A stretch of 64,000 nt of DNA from Nageia nagi (taxonomy: Eukaryota; Pinophyta), in assembly GCA_050084985.1 (NCBI GenBank), contig JBITNC010000001.1:156240001-156304000 (forward strand). The letters run 5' to 3'. Below are positions 46,400 through 58,985 of the stretch, piece by piece. The first letter of the stretch is position 1, and every line of letters starts with the position of its first letter. The position numbers and the translations under genes are program-made. The notes below the pieces were generated by a model. The model was not told the DNA's origin, searched no databases, and worked only from the letters and a program-made list of their open reading frames with translations.

Positions 46400-47040
46400 T
46401 TAGCATACATGATGCTAAGCAGGAAGTGGGAAAAGGAGAAAGACTCATAAATGCATTTGATACCTTGAAAGGAAAAATAGATAGAGTCACTACAACTTTG
46501 ACGTCATCGGGCATTATAAATTGTATCATGACTTAGTGTATTTTTGTAAAACCTTTTGATTTACTTCTTGATGTATTTAATATCATTAAATGACTCAATG
46601 GTAAAGGAATCATACTAGGCATATTTATTGGCATAAAATAGCATCAAAATTGGTGTCATACTTGATTTAATAATGCATCATTAATGGAGTCCTAATTAGT
46701 GTTTCCTAGTGTTGGCAATGGTATAAAACATAGCCTCACTAGGGGATGTTAATAGCATAAAAATTAACAATACAAAGAATCTTACTTAGCATCATTGAGT
46801 GGCATATAACATCATTTTTATAGTTCATAATGATGTCAAATTGAGCATCAATGGGCATTATAAATTATGCAAAACTTGGTAATATCAAGCATCTTCATTA
46901 GCATCACTAGGTGTCATAATTAGCATCCAAAATAGAGGCAATAATAATGTTTCACATGGTATCATAATTACCATCACATTTAGCATTATCTTTAGAGTCA
47001 TAATTAGCATCAAGTTAGTGATAATATTCACAACATACAT
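46400..47040. repeat. Degenerate short-repeat tract built on a 'GCATCA/TAATTAGCAT' theme
   Basis: Words such as TAGCATCA, CATAATTAGCATC and GGCATAAA recur every 20-40 bases without a fixed period. It looks like a heavily decayed minisatellite. Confidence 0.5.
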
Positions 47041-47159
47041 TTTATTTTTATAGCTTTTTTTGGTGTGTTGGTGTTAGGGGTTAGGGCTAGTGGTTAGGTT
47101 TAGTATTTAAGTTTAATGTGAGTACTAATTTATACATTTAAAAATTTAAGTACTAATTT

Positions 47160-48563
47160 ATATAATTTATATTGTGAGTACTAAATTTTATTTTAAAGCT
47201 TATTTCATTATGGTGAAGCATAGGATAAATGATGTGTCATTATATGATGAGGATGACATGCCACATCCCTATATTTGTTGTTTAAGGATAGATGTATCAT
47301 TCGATGAGGTTGAGGAAAATATACCACCAATTCCTCCTAGGAGGATGAATGTGTAATCTAATGATGATGATGACCCTAGGGTAATTAGCATCAAATTTTA
47401 ATTTATTTTTAAATTCTTATCAAATATATATCTTACTTATGTTGTATTTTTATTAGGCCTAAAAATAATACCTTGAAAGAATTAGGTCAACATAGGGAAG
47501 AGATGTCATTTCCATGAAGTTATGACCAGGAGGATGTGCATTTACAGTGCATGAACCAAATGTTGCTAATAAGGTAAAAGGATTTAATGACTATATCATA
47601 CTTTATTATAGGGCATTTGTTATATATGGGTGTTCAAGTTGTAGGGGTTTTCAAAGGCATCAAAGGGAAGAAGTAAAAATAAATTATTATGATATTAATG
47701 GCTTAAAGAGTGCAATACCTCATACAATTCGAAAATATACATATGATTTAGTTCAACCTACCAAATATTATGAACATATAGAAGAGAACATTTCAAAGAA
47801 TATACAATATGCAAATTAATTATATGAAGAGGGAAAAACAACTATAATAATAAGAATTCAAAGTCTACTTCAAAGATTAGTGGCATGCACTACTACAAAT
47901 GAGGAGATAATTGATCTACCATTGGAAAGTGTTTATGATTTTCATTTTCCATATAATATAATACATTTATATTAGGATACATATGATAATCAACCATATG
48001 ATGCATATATGGAAAATCAAAAAACCTTTCCAAAAGCTTATGAGAAATTCAATTATTGTGATCATTCATACATGATCAAACCCTATAAATATTTGACTTA
48101 TGATGGCATGGGTTTATTTTTAATGTCTACTATTATACATCTTCATCTTAGAAGAGAAACATCATTATTGATACCATTTTGTGGGCTAATTTATAGTTCA
48201 AGTGTTTGAAAATAATTGACATTGTATATGTTCAATATGTCCAAATACAACCATCGTGGAAATTCAAAATCAAGAGAAGATCATAAAAAAAATTGTTCAT
48301 TAATGGTTGATAAAAAATATATGGAAACATTATAGGATACATAAATAGCACCAAAGGTACCACTTTTATATCGAATTATGAATTTGTAGAATTTTGAGAT
48401 GACTAAAAAGACTTCATGGCTAAGAATGGATACTTAAATATGTGTAGTTCCTATTAGAGATATTAAACTTAGTAATGATATTTGGGTGAAATACAATTGC
48501 AAAATACCTACTCCAAGACATAAGTTAGGATATGAAAATGGAGTTTGCAATAATAATTTATGA
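47160..48563 (+). pseudogene. Locus K: long unrecognised decayed protein
   Basis: A single frame from about 47500 to 48563 gives coherent protein-like sequence broken by about eight stops, mostly TAA/TAG where CAA/CAG would fit. Segments: PGGCAFTVHEPNVANKVKGF, YRAFVIYGCSSCRGFQRHQR, EEVKINYYDINGLKSAIPHT, YDLVQPTKYYEHIEENISK, LYEEGKTTIIIRIQSLLQRL, KAYEKFNYCDHSYMI, then TKKTSWLRMDT and KIPTPRHKLGYENGVCNNNL. Conserved-looking Cys pairs (CSSC) and a 'YLTYDGMGLFLMST' stretch stand out. An upstream acidic/proline-rich piece (47205-47395, EENIPPIPPRRMNV) ends at a GT followed by an AT-rich gap and TTATTAG, possibly an intron. I cannot assign a family; a TE accessory or envelope-like protein, or a captured gene, are all open. 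Confidence 0.45.
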
Positions 48564-49150
48564 ATAGTATTATATTAGGTAGTTATGAATCTCTATGTTA
48601 CTTCATGTTAAAGACATTTATAGTTACTTGTTACTTTTATACTGTGATACAATTGTTACATATTGTTCACTCTTTAATGAAATATATTATGTTCCAATTC
48701 ATGGATCAAATTATTACTAATATTATTTATGTTACTAATATTATTGGTAAACACATCAAAGTGCAATAAATACACATGAAAACTCAAGAAAAATGGTAAG
48801 GGGAAATTCATCCATGCTAAATCATAAATCTGGAGAGAATAGCCTTGATTATATAGTCAAGAAGTGTTTACTTGGTCATTAATGATTTCCTTAGGGTAGA
48901 TAAATTGAGTAATTATTTTCTCATAAATGAACTTAATTGTTATTTATGCAATACAATCTTTGGTCAACATGGATTTTGCCTATCTTATTAGGTTTTCAAT
49001 ACTAGTAATAATTTATTTTGCACCTATCCATTTTCATGGAGTGGAAATAGTTCTCATAAATTTTAGTTTTGATTTTTCAAAAGGTAGGATTGGTAATACT
49101 AGTTCTAAGGGAATTTTGTCTTATGTTGATAGTTTTTTAACTATTTAATA
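48564..49150 (+). pseudogene. Possible continuation of locus K
   Basis: Peptide-like stretches in shifting frames (LLLYCDTIVTYCSLFNEIYY, VPIHGSNYY near 48630-48715; NTHENSRKMVRGNSS near 48775; an open frame at 48927-49148). Composition is less convincing than upstream. Confidence 0.25.
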
Positions 49151-50702
49151 AATATCCTATCTTTAGGTGAATTATTGGGCATCATTATGTACTATAGGCC
49201 ATTATAATCTAACTTGCATGAATTTATTACTATTCAATTCTCCTTAATAGTATCCTCTAACGATTCCTTCATGATAATTCTATAAAATATCATATCATCA
49301 ATATTTTAGGGAAACTCAATGGATGGCTTTGTCCATCCCCATTTTGTATAGTTTGCTAGTGATAATTGTATATGGAATATATTTGAAAAGTAGGCTTCAC
49401 TTATCCTAATGTATCATTTTTAGGAATAATCTTGAGGTTAAAAGCATTGCAATATATTAAATATCATCAAAGGAAACTTTGATGTGAAAGAGGTGGGCCC
49501 TTGGAAGGTCATCTTCTATTAAGGAGGTTTCGCCATGGTCTAACTTAAGTAGCATATCAAGGATGGTATTAAGATTTCCTACCTTGATTATGAATACATA
49601 CATACATACAAAGGTATTCATAAATACAAAGGTCATGCATTTGATACTTCCATTTACATAAATTTTCAAAATGAATACATGTTGTTGGTAGTGTAGTATA
49701 CCTAAAATTGCATGACCATGTATTCAAAATATTTTATCCTTATTCATAAAATATTACATATGTGCAAATAATTCATCATAATGAGCAAAATTTGAGGAAA
49801 ATTTCAACATGATTCATCGACCAAATATTTGTAGAAATTGTATGCTACTAGCGGTGTACACTTTTCCATATTCGATGCAAAAGTTTAAAAGGTATTAAAT
49901 TGATTATCATTACTATAATCTTGCATCAATTTAGATTGAAAATAATAATGCAAGTTATCATAACATTTTCAAGATTCAACATACAATAGCAACATTTGAC
50001 CATATTTTAATTTGTCTATGCTGTATGTTCCAAATTGAAAGATTCATCATTTTGAGTTTATGAATAATTTCTAAGCATGGTAATCATTTGAGAGAACTCA
50101 TAATTTTATCATTTGGATGCTGCTATCAGCATGTTAATGGATAAATTAAACTTCAAGAAAACTATCACATCTAATTAGAAATTAAATAGTAATTTTCAAA
50201 TGCACATCATTCAAAAACCATGCATATTCATGAAGATGAAAAATTTTCATATAGTTTTAATTAAATTGGAATTTAGTAATAAAATTTTATCATTAGGAAA
50301 GAGCTAATATTCAAGATATTCAATTGATATGATTCATGTCAAAAAGAATTAGATAAGTACATATGGAATTTTTATTAATTTGATAGAATCCACACTAATG
50401 ACAACATCCATTTAATACAAATACATTTGAACAATAAAAGATAAATAATTTGCAATCAAATATACACTATGAACTAGGAAAAGGAATGATTTTACCATGT
50501 GTGATCGATAGGCATTGAATTGTAGACTAATTTGATGAGAAGCACATCATTGGAAGAGTGAAAATGATAAAATTTATTTTTTAAAAAAAGAAATCATAGC
50601 CATATGAAATAAATCCAAATACAATGGACACATAAAATAACATTTTCAAGTAGTATAGAATTGTCATGCCAATGCCCTTGGATTTTAGAGTAAAAAGGGG
50701 GA
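49151..50702. other. No gene seen; probable 3' region of element E
   Basis: AT-rich. By comparison with A, whose 3' region beyond the antisense gene is 2.4 kb, this should include the 3' untranslated part of E. The expected 3' LTR (minus strand starting TGTAGATG) was looked for and not found. Confidence 0.35.
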
Positions 50703-50710
50703 TATAAAAG
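50703..50710 (+). promoter_or_regulatory. Candidate TATA box of the antisense PMD gene in E
   Basis: TATAAAAG, 233 bases ahead of the conserved start Met at 50936, on the strand of the PMD gene. Confidence 0.4.
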
Positions 50711-50935
50711 CAATAGTTGACTTTCTTTTAGATTTATTTTCATTTTTTTACTTTTTATTTGGTAGAGTACTAGCATTTTTTAACTTCTTAGGCATCAATA
50801 ACTTGGACTTTGCAACTCCATTATGATCCTATTCACCATGATGACCTATGATACCTATCTTGTTGATAGTCATTGACTCCATCCTTTGTTTCATGGTCAT
50901 TCAATTCTTCCCCAATCATCCTCATTTGACTTTGC

Positions 50936-53030
50936 ATGGAAAATTATGGTTGATAAGGGATTGGTCAACCCTTGATTGATCAAAGAGGCCACATCACAAA
51001 GTACCTTTTTACTTCATCATTCGAGCATATGGTAAGCTAGATTTATTTTGCCTTCTTTTAATTCTCTATTAATCTATAGCATTCACCATTTTAATTTTCT
51101 TTAATTATTGAAGTTTTATTTCAATTCAAATTTACATTATACATGATTTTAATATTATTTATTCCTACCTTTTCCTTGTAGGAATGTAAGGTATTAATAT
51201 GGGATGGACCTATGTCCACAATATCCTTGGAGAAGGTATGACCTTGGTAGAGGATGAATCATGTGGATGACATACTCTCTCAATGTGGCTTGGATGAATT
51301 GGTAGTTATTGGGCATATCCATCAAGATCTTCCTTTACTTACAACATTAGCATAATATTAGGACCCAAACTACAATACCTTTCACCTACCCCTAGGTGAA
51401 ATGATAATCACACTTCTTGATGTAAAGGATATGGGGTGTACCCATCAGAGGATAGATAGAGTACTAAATAGAGGTGGTAAAAAATAAAATTTGGGAATAG
51501 CTATCATTTTGGTTGATCAAGGAGGTAGACCATGACTAGGAGCATCATGCTTCCAAATTTGTTAAGGTGTGCTAGTTTTCACAATTGGGGAGACACCTAA
51601 TATTATATATTTCTATTATCATCTCTACTTATCTATGCCCAGATAAGAACAGTTCATTATCTCCACTTGTGTTAGTTTGGGTGGTTTAGGAGATGTGTGT
51701 GAGGGGCACATAATTTGCATGGGTTACATTAATCTTTCCATAGTTGTACAAGTATCTATACAACTTTATAAGCATTCATAAGTTCAATGTCACAATAGCA
51801 CATGTAGGTCTTCTTCAAGTTTGGTCCTATGAGAAGATCATGATTATCATACTAGTTGGACCATAAAGGGGTCAAGAGAACCTAGGAGATATTTTCCTCA
51901 CATGCTAGGTGTCAAGTAATAGGATATAGATACCCCCACTTCTTAGAGGCAAGGAGGAGATAGGTCAATGGCCTATGTGTAGAGTACCTAATATGGGTAT
52001 CCTATACATACTTTGTATGAGATTATAATGCACACCAACTTATGTAGGTTCATCAAAAGTGCTTCCTCCATACTAGGAGGAAGGTGGTGGAGCCATACCA
52101 CCCTCATTGAGTTTTGAGATAGTTCAAGATCCAACACAAAATCCTAGTAGTTTTAGTATGCTATCACCAATACATGGAAGAGAGAGACATGTTTACAGGA
52201 TCATAGGTGATCTCAGCCTAGAGCCTCACATGGGAGGAGCTAAGAGTACATTATGTAGTGATCAATGTATCCATGGATCTAAGTGTAGCTTGAGGGTATG
52301 TCACATTGTTGCATGGGATCCATCCCATATATTTAGGGATGCATGACAATGAGGAGGAGGAGGAGGTTATAGTGAGTGAGGGGTCCACCTAGGATGACCC
52401 CTACCATATCAATAATTTAATGCATAATATTCTCATCTAGGAGGAAGTACCAACACCAAGGTTAGTTGTACTAGCCAAGGATGAGGCACCAAGTAAGAAG
52501 ATTAATCACATACATAATTTTGTAAACTAATATATATGATTAACATCCTAATAATGCACATATTTTTTATAGGAGAGATAGAGGCATGGATGATAATATT
52601 TTAGGTAGAAAATGAGAGTCTCAAGACTCTCAAGGAAGAGGTGGTAGCTTTATAGGCCACATATACAACTTGAGATGCACAAATTGCTACATTGGAGTAA
52701 TTTGTGAAGAGATTACAAGAGAGGGTGTATATGCCTCCACCCAATAAGAAGTGGCATTTTATACAAAGCCTCATAGATTAGATCAAGAGGAAGGAGGGGG
52801 AGATAGCTACTCTTCAAGGTAAATATGAGAGAGTAAAATCTCTCATGTTAGCATAAGATATCAACACTAGTTCTATGTTGAGGTGAGTGTCACTATCGAG
52901 AGCCAATAGTAGTAGCTACTAGGTTAAGAAAAGGATAGGATATACCACTAGTAGTGGAGGCAATGTTCATCAGTAGCTAGGTTATAGATTTGTGTCCACC
53001 CCATATTGTACATTGTACACTTCATTTTTG
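50936..53030 (+). pseudogene. Antisense PMD gene of element E
   Basis: Exon 1 from the Met at 50936 (MENYG, two stops, GIGQPLIDQRGHITKYL, then FTSSFEHM) ends at a GGTAAGC donor; a 150-bp intron (51032-51181) ends CCTTGTAG; exon 2 starts ECKVLIWDGPM. The A copy has the same Met, GH-I-x-x-YL pattern, intron place and ECKVLI. PMD: VDDILSQCGLDELVVIGHIH, DLPLLTTL, and FHLPLGEMIITLLD at 51380-51421. Linker 52107-52346, then a second intron-like gap (52493-52572, GTAAGA to TTATAG). Coiled coil 52575-52850 (NESLKTLKEEVVAL, DAQIATLE, FVKRLQERVYMPPPNKK, KRKEGEIATLQGKYERVK). Ser-rich tail. Broken by stops. Confidence 0.8.
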
Positions 53031-53904
53031 ATATATATACGATCATTTTTTGCTCATCCTTGTGTAAAAAATGTGTTTCATTTATTTTAGTCGCTTTGTG
53101 AATGGTTCAATTTTTTGTTGCATAATGTGTTTGGACCAAACATGTTAAGTTCATAAAGTACAAGTTTCAATACTAAGCAATGAGCCCATTAGTAAAAGAT
53201 CATAAATGCAATGTTTAGGCTTCAATGAATACAAATAAGATATTTCAATATATATTCAAGCAATATCTCATAGTTAAACATTTAAAATTCTTAATTAATA
53301 AAGAAATCAATAAGCAAACCTCCTACCTAGGTTCCAAGGTACCAAATAAGACAATAATAAATAAGGTTGAGTTTTTATTTCTTGTTAAGGACATTTCCTT
53401 TACATTATATATCATCAACAAGTAAAAAATATGGTAAACATTATCAAAATACTATATGTTTAAATTCTATACCAAGAAATGCATGCCATTAATGACCTAA
53501 AACTAGATGACACACTACCAATGACATGTGTTTTAGGTCACAAAACAAATATTTGAAGAAATAGTGAAAACATAATTTTTTACAAAATGAATAAAACAAT
53601 AAAACCATGAATATAATGAACAACCATTCGTAGTGGTCAAACAAAAAAACATCCTACCTAATATACACTACAGGTGTAATTTTTGTATTTTAAGCAATAA
53701 TTTTGCATACCTAGGAAATTTTTGTTACCTAGACACATTTTGTAGAGGCCAAAATGAAGAGAGGAAATTTTTTTTTTCCATACTATGGGTTATGTATGAA
53801 CAGTGGTGCATGTCGTTAGCTATGTCAATTTTTTTCTTATCTTTCATTCTTTGTATTTTCATTTTTGCATCCATGTTTAGAAGCAAAATAATAGTTCAAA
53901 CCAT
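53031..53904. other. Spacer of element E between antisense gene and gag
   Basis: No pol signature. Near 53640-53720 the minus strand matches the post-gag spacer of A. Open frames at 53225-53425 and 53633-53908 show no family features. Confidence 0.45.
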
Positions 53905-55547
53905 GTAAAGTACTTACCATTCCAATGCAGCCTCATGGCTACAAAGTAGGTAAGGGATTTGTGAACACCCCTAATTATCCATTATCAAGGTCAACAATTC
54001 CATTATCTATCTTAGTGTTTTCATCCATCCTGATTACTTTTTTATCAATGAAATCTTTAATAAGATGTCTTAGAGTCCTACAATTTCTTGGTAGATATCC
54101 AAGTACCCTATGATAATTACAAAATTCCTCACATGGAAAATTTTTAGGCACACCATTAGGGATTTTATGTTCAACAATAGGTGGAAGCTCAATAAGTTCC
54201 TCTTTCAATAATACATTAAGAATATTATCAGTAGCATTAGTTAACTCTATAAATCTTCTTTGAGGTTTATTATTTCTTTCAGTAGTATTTTTCTTATATG
54301 TTCAAGTTTTATGATTGTTATTAACAACATTATTTACTTCAGATTTATTATTTGTTTTAAGAGTGTTTACCTTCTTGTCATATGTTTGAGGTTTGTTATT
54401 ACACATAGCATACAATTTTTTAATACAAGCCTCTTTTTTAAACAATCCATCATCTCACCCAATTTCATATCATGATTAGAGATAACCAATAGCTTATACA
54501 TGGGCAATAATGCATTAGCAAATGTATATTTAAAATCTTGTTTAGGCATTATAATCTCATTAGTATTTTATTTCCATTTTTTCACAAAATTGGCTAAAAA
54601 TTGATTAAGAAATTGCTTAATTTTATAAAATTATTTAAAGTGAACTTTTTTAGCAATATTATATTTAAAATACTATAAAAATTGATGAACCAAATCCTCA
54701 TATTTATCAATGCTCTTTTCTAGAAGAAGAAAATTTAATTTCAATGCATCATCTTTCAAACTATGTGAAAATAATTTAGCAAGCATATGTCTATCATGCT
54801 TATATTCCATAGCTTCTTCTTTCAAAATTCTAACATGCATCCTAGGATCTTGTAAACCATAAAACTTCATGAATTTAATACTCTTTTCCTCATTGATCAC
54901 TTTAGAAATAATTCTATCAATCAAAGGATGTTTTAAGCAAAATAAAAAATCATTAGTATCATCATTAAGAATTTCCATTTCTAATTTATTTATCATTTCT
55001 TCAGTTGGATTAGGAATCATAATTATAAAATCTATTGGGGTTGGAGAAGGGGTTTAAGGGGTAACTTTATAATTTCTAAACTCCAATTCTATTTATTCTT
55101 TCAAGTTTTAATTTATCAAGCAATTTCATCACAAACTCTAATTGTTGTGTATAGGGCTCCGAATGAAATGGCAGTATCTTGAATATTATGAAGGAATTCA
55201 ATTTTAATATTATGCTCTTATAATGACTAATTAGGATATATATTATAAGAATCATTAATAATATTCACAACTTATGCTTTAATTTGAGCATCATGATCAT
55301 CATCTTGTACAATACCCTTACCTTTAGGATGTGTACCTATTTTAAAGTGATAAGGCTTGAGAATCAAGTAGTCATAATCTTCATCTTCACTTTCCTTTCT
55401 ATCATTCTTAATAGCTAAATCACTCAATGGATTTTAAGTACATCTATTATATTTATAAGGGTGTTCTATCTCCACTTCATTCACATCGATGATGGCATGT
55501 TTGCAAGATTTTACATCATTAACGGTGTCCATATTGATAGTAGAAAT
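53905..55547 (-). pseudogene. Tat-like gag of element E, C-terminal and middle part
   Basis: Minus strand. Capsid core in an open stretch at 54673-55020: KHPLIDRIISKVINEEKSIK, FYGLQDPRMHVRILKEEAME, LFSHSLKDDALKLNF. Next FANALLPMYKLLVISNHDMK (54367-54549), then the knuckle region CNYHRVLGYLPRNC (near 54095-54140), a CX2HX4HX4C finger whose second His is Tyr, followed by LIKDFIDKKVIRMD. Upstream part 55060-55530 has KHAIIDVNE and YDYLILKPYHFKIGTHPKGK. All match gag of A. Cut at 55547 by element G. Confidence 0.85.
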
Positions 55548-56040
55548 AGTTGGAATGTATAATGCATTATTGTAAAGGTTTGTATTAAATATTATATGTA
55601 AGTTCACTAATATTTAAGGATATCATTTTATACCCTAAGTATTTAAGTGAATATGATAATGTAACTTGTCCTACACTCCATTTCATGACCATGCCCCTTG
55701 GGTAAAAGGATGTGCATGTTATGCTCTTGTACATTGGATAAAAGGGTGATCCAAAGAGGTATTTTAGCCTATAAATAGAAGGCTTCCTCTTTTTGATTAC
55801 ACATTAATTGTGGAGTAAAGTTATGCTATAGGATGGAGTGTAGGAGTTGAGATTAGGAGGATTGTAAGAGAGTTGTATTTGTGATTGAAGTAAAGATCTA
55901 GTTAGTGGATGTACTCCTAGTTGGAAGAACCACTTACATCTTGTGTTGTGAGATTGCTTTGTGAGTTTTTTAGATGTAATTGTGAGCTTTCATATGATCT
56001 TGGTTTATTAAGAATTATCTTGTTAGTATTAGTTTCTTCA
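55548..56040 (+). repeat. 5' LTR of element G
   Basis: 493 bp, starts AGTTGGAATG (TG mutated to AG) and ends TTTCTTCA. TATAAATA at 55770-55777. Confidence 0.9.
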
Positions 56041-56043
56041 AAT

Positions 56044-56055
56044 TGGTATCAAAGC
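56044..56055 (+). other. Primer-binding site of element G
   Basis: TGGTATCAAAGC, one base from the initiator-Met complement. Confidence 0.85.
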
Positions 56056-56744
56056 TTGGTGTGGAAACTCCTCTTCAACTCTTAGAAGGTTATTCAACCT
56101 TCTACAACTTAGAGCTCCTAATGATATTATTTATTGGTAAGACACCTAAAGGTATAATTTCCAACTTTATTCAAGATTATTTTGTGGGTTACTAACATTG
56201 CTTATATGTTAATATTGTGAGGAAAACTTACTTACAAATATATTGTTGTTACTTATTTTCTTCTATGGTAGTTGCAATTTTCTTTGATAAAATTGTACCT
56301 AAAATGTGACAACAATATATTAATGAACTTCATTCTAGTTTAGCTAAATTTGATTTAGCTTGTAATTTATTTATACTAGATTAATTGCATACAAAATTGC
56401 AATTTTTTTCACCCTTGTAAATATATTTACAATGAAATTTTTTTTAATATATTATGTTATAATGTAAAATAGTTGTTCAAAATCAAAATATTATTTGAAA
56501 TCAATCAGAGCATACTAAAATAATAAAAAAAGGGGTAATTTTTTTTCAATAGCTAGCAGGAGGGGGTTTAATGTTTGCTTGTTTATAATTTTTTGAATCT
56601 TTATTAGAGAGGTTGACCAGCTATTGGCCAACCAATCCCTTCTCTTCTACTCCTCCCAAACAACAACCTTAATTGGTCACCTTGACCTTCACACCTACCA
56701 CCTTTGCCATCATCCCTTTATGCTGAATCAAGGAGGAATGTTAT

Positions 56745-56985
56745 ATCTTTTGCATGACCTCTCCTCCATACTCGATCTCCTTCATACCATGGTCTACCAT
56801 GGTACCTCTCTTCTATGGTCCTCCACCCTTCCTATTCTTAGTCTTTATGTTTACTCATTCTATCTTTTGCATGACCTCTCCTCCATACACAATCTTCTCC
56901 ATATCATGGTCTACCATGCTGCTTCTCTTTTGTGGTCCTCAACTCTTCCTTTTATTAGCCTCAACATTTACTCATTCTACATCCT
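56745..56985. repeat. 117-bp tandem duplication
   Basis: TTTTGCATGACCTCTCCTCC recurs at a 117-bp offset (56748 and 56865). As 117 is 39 codons, an open frame of repeated LLHDLSSI...LLWSSTLP runs across it; this is a side effect of the duplication. Confidence 0.85.
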
Positions 56986-57368
56986 AGGGTTGTTCTTAGC
57001 CATTTGAACATCCCCTACTTGCTCGTTGAAGTTGCATTGCACCATGTTTAGGTACCCCCTACAACACGCATAGGGTTTAGACATTTTTTTCTCCCTTCAT
57101 CTACCTATCACTTTCCATAAGGAGTTGAGGAGTGGCATTGAACTCCATCTTCTCATGTCACCTCTCCCTCCTCATTAGGTGAAAAAGGATCTATGTTAGA
57201 CCACACAATGAGGGGAGGACATGGTAGTTTGTGATCCCTATACCATCATTCCATTTCTTACCTCCTTAACTCAATTGATGACTATGGGTACTATTCATTT
57301 CATGCATGGCCTCACCCATTCCATTTTTTTTCTTATACTAATTTTATCTCCTCCTCTTCTATTTTTTT

Positions 57369-57371
<3 letters not shown>

Positions 57372-57424
<53 letters not shown>
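57372..57424. repeat. (AT)n then (ATA)n microsatellite
   Basis: About 19 AT units followed by about five ATA/TAA units. Confidence 0.95.
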
Positions 57425-58650
57425 TTTTTAACCTATAGTTGTTGAGAAATTAATTGTTTGAAATGCTTGCAAGTCTTCTCTTTACTCAATGCACTTAGAA
57501 GCTTTAATTTCTTGCATAGCATATACTCAAAGTTAATTTAATGATCTTATATCTTCCCATTTTTAAATTACCTTGAGCCTTAAGGAAAAATGATGACTTG
57601 TACTTAAGTGCATTTTAAGGTAATTTTGATTTTTTTTTTTGAAATCTTAATGGGTACTCTCTTTGGTAAAAGGTTTTCAAGCATAAGCTATTTTTTTGTT
57701 AAAATTCTAAGGTAAATTTAAAAAAAAAAAAAAAAGATCATGATTTAAAATCAATTTTAAGTAAGGGGAATTTTTAAAGTTTTTACATAAAATTTTAGAT
57801 CCTTATATGACATGTTTATTTTAAGTGTTGATAAATTCCTTATGTAATACTTAAAACTCTTAGATCTTTGATGCAATGCTATGAATACAAGCTCATGCCT
57901 TTTTTTAAAGTTATAGTTAACTTATGCAAATTAAGTAAATACTTATTTTTTTTGTGATAGAGAGATTTAATTTTAAGTTAATGCATTCCTCTTCATTTTA
58001 AGTTATGAAATGATGTACGCTACTTAAAGTATGTAATGATGCATGCTTCTTACTTATTAAGTTGAATTATGCATGCTTATTTTTATGTTAAATAATGCAT
58101 ACATAAATTATCTTAAGCTATGAAGATAATGCATGACAATTATTTATTCTTATGCAAAGATAATGGACTTGTGTAAATTATGGAACTATGTAAAGATGTC
58201 CTTTAGGGGTTAGTAAACAAAACCCATTGGACACTTAGGTTTCAAATTTTTTTTACATGGATGATGTTTTACTTATGCTCTTTTACTTCATGTTTCACAC
58301 TTTGATTTATTTGATTATGCAAATATTGATATGATCAACCCTCTAAAATAAATACATCTACATGTGCATTCCACAACATGAATTGTTTGAGGATCCATGA
58401 GGTGAGGATAGGTGGATTAGAGCCTTTAATTCTAATGATCCAAGTGATGAAAAATACATACTTTTTAATTGCCCCTAAGTCCTCTATTGGTTTGAATTTA
58501 ACTCCAATAGTTGGATAGGTATGTGTGTAGTGATACCACATATTTGCACATCCATTTAAGGATTATCTTAATAACCTAGGAGGACAACTTGAAACCTAAT
58601 CAAAATTAATAATTTGGTCAATCCAATAAATATTAAAACCTTAGAAAATA

Positions 58651-58985
58651 GCTAGTACTTCTCCTTGTGAGAGTATATTTCAAATCCTTTCAAATAGAAG
58701 TTCGACCTTCATAAGAAATCTTATCTTTCTTCCTCCAAAAGGTTTGAGAAAAGAGGTAATGGCTACAATAGCAATAGGAATAATATAAATAACAACCATA
58801 ACAATAGGAATATTGGCAATAACAATAATTTCAAGTAAAGAGATGGAAAAGGAAAAGCAAACACTCCTTATCCTAAGGAAAAGTTTGATGGTAATTGTAA
58901 CTATTGTGGCATTCAAGGTCACAAAGAAATTGGTTGCTACAAAAGAAAAGAGAGGAAAAGAACAAAGGTAATGGAAATGTAAAGA
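58651..58985 (+). pseudogene. Element G: Gag C-terminus with zinc knuckle
   Basis: One frame reads a basic Ser-rich stretch, then an Asn-rich low-complexity segment (NGYNSNRNNINNNHNNRN) and a perfect CCHC knuckle CNYCGIQGHKEIGC at about 58898-58939, followed by a basic tail (YKRKERKRTK). This is the nucleocapsid end of a copia Gag. A frameshift separates it from the protease. Confidence 0.8.

Larger units (their letters stand above)
56056..58650. other. Long leader of element G; N-terminal gag not found
   Basis: AT-rich, with a 117-bp duplication (56745-56985), an AT/ATA microsatellite (57372-57424) and an A-run near 57720. The region should encode the Gag capsid, but nothing recognisable is present, so it has either been replaced by inserted sequence or decayed beyond recognition. 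Confidence 0.5.

Noticed and set aside
46400-47040. Regular CRISPR-like or tandem array
   Set aside because: Words recur without fixed unit or spacer length; CRISPR is not expected in a plant nuclear genome.
47078-47105. GTTAGGGGTTAGGGCTAGTGGTTAGG, possible interstitial telomere
   Set aside because: Too short and irregular; no array.
56624-57007. 127-codon open frame with a 39-residue repeat
   Set aside because: Created by the 117-bp duplication in AT/CT-rich DNA; no homologous pattern and it lies in the leader of G.
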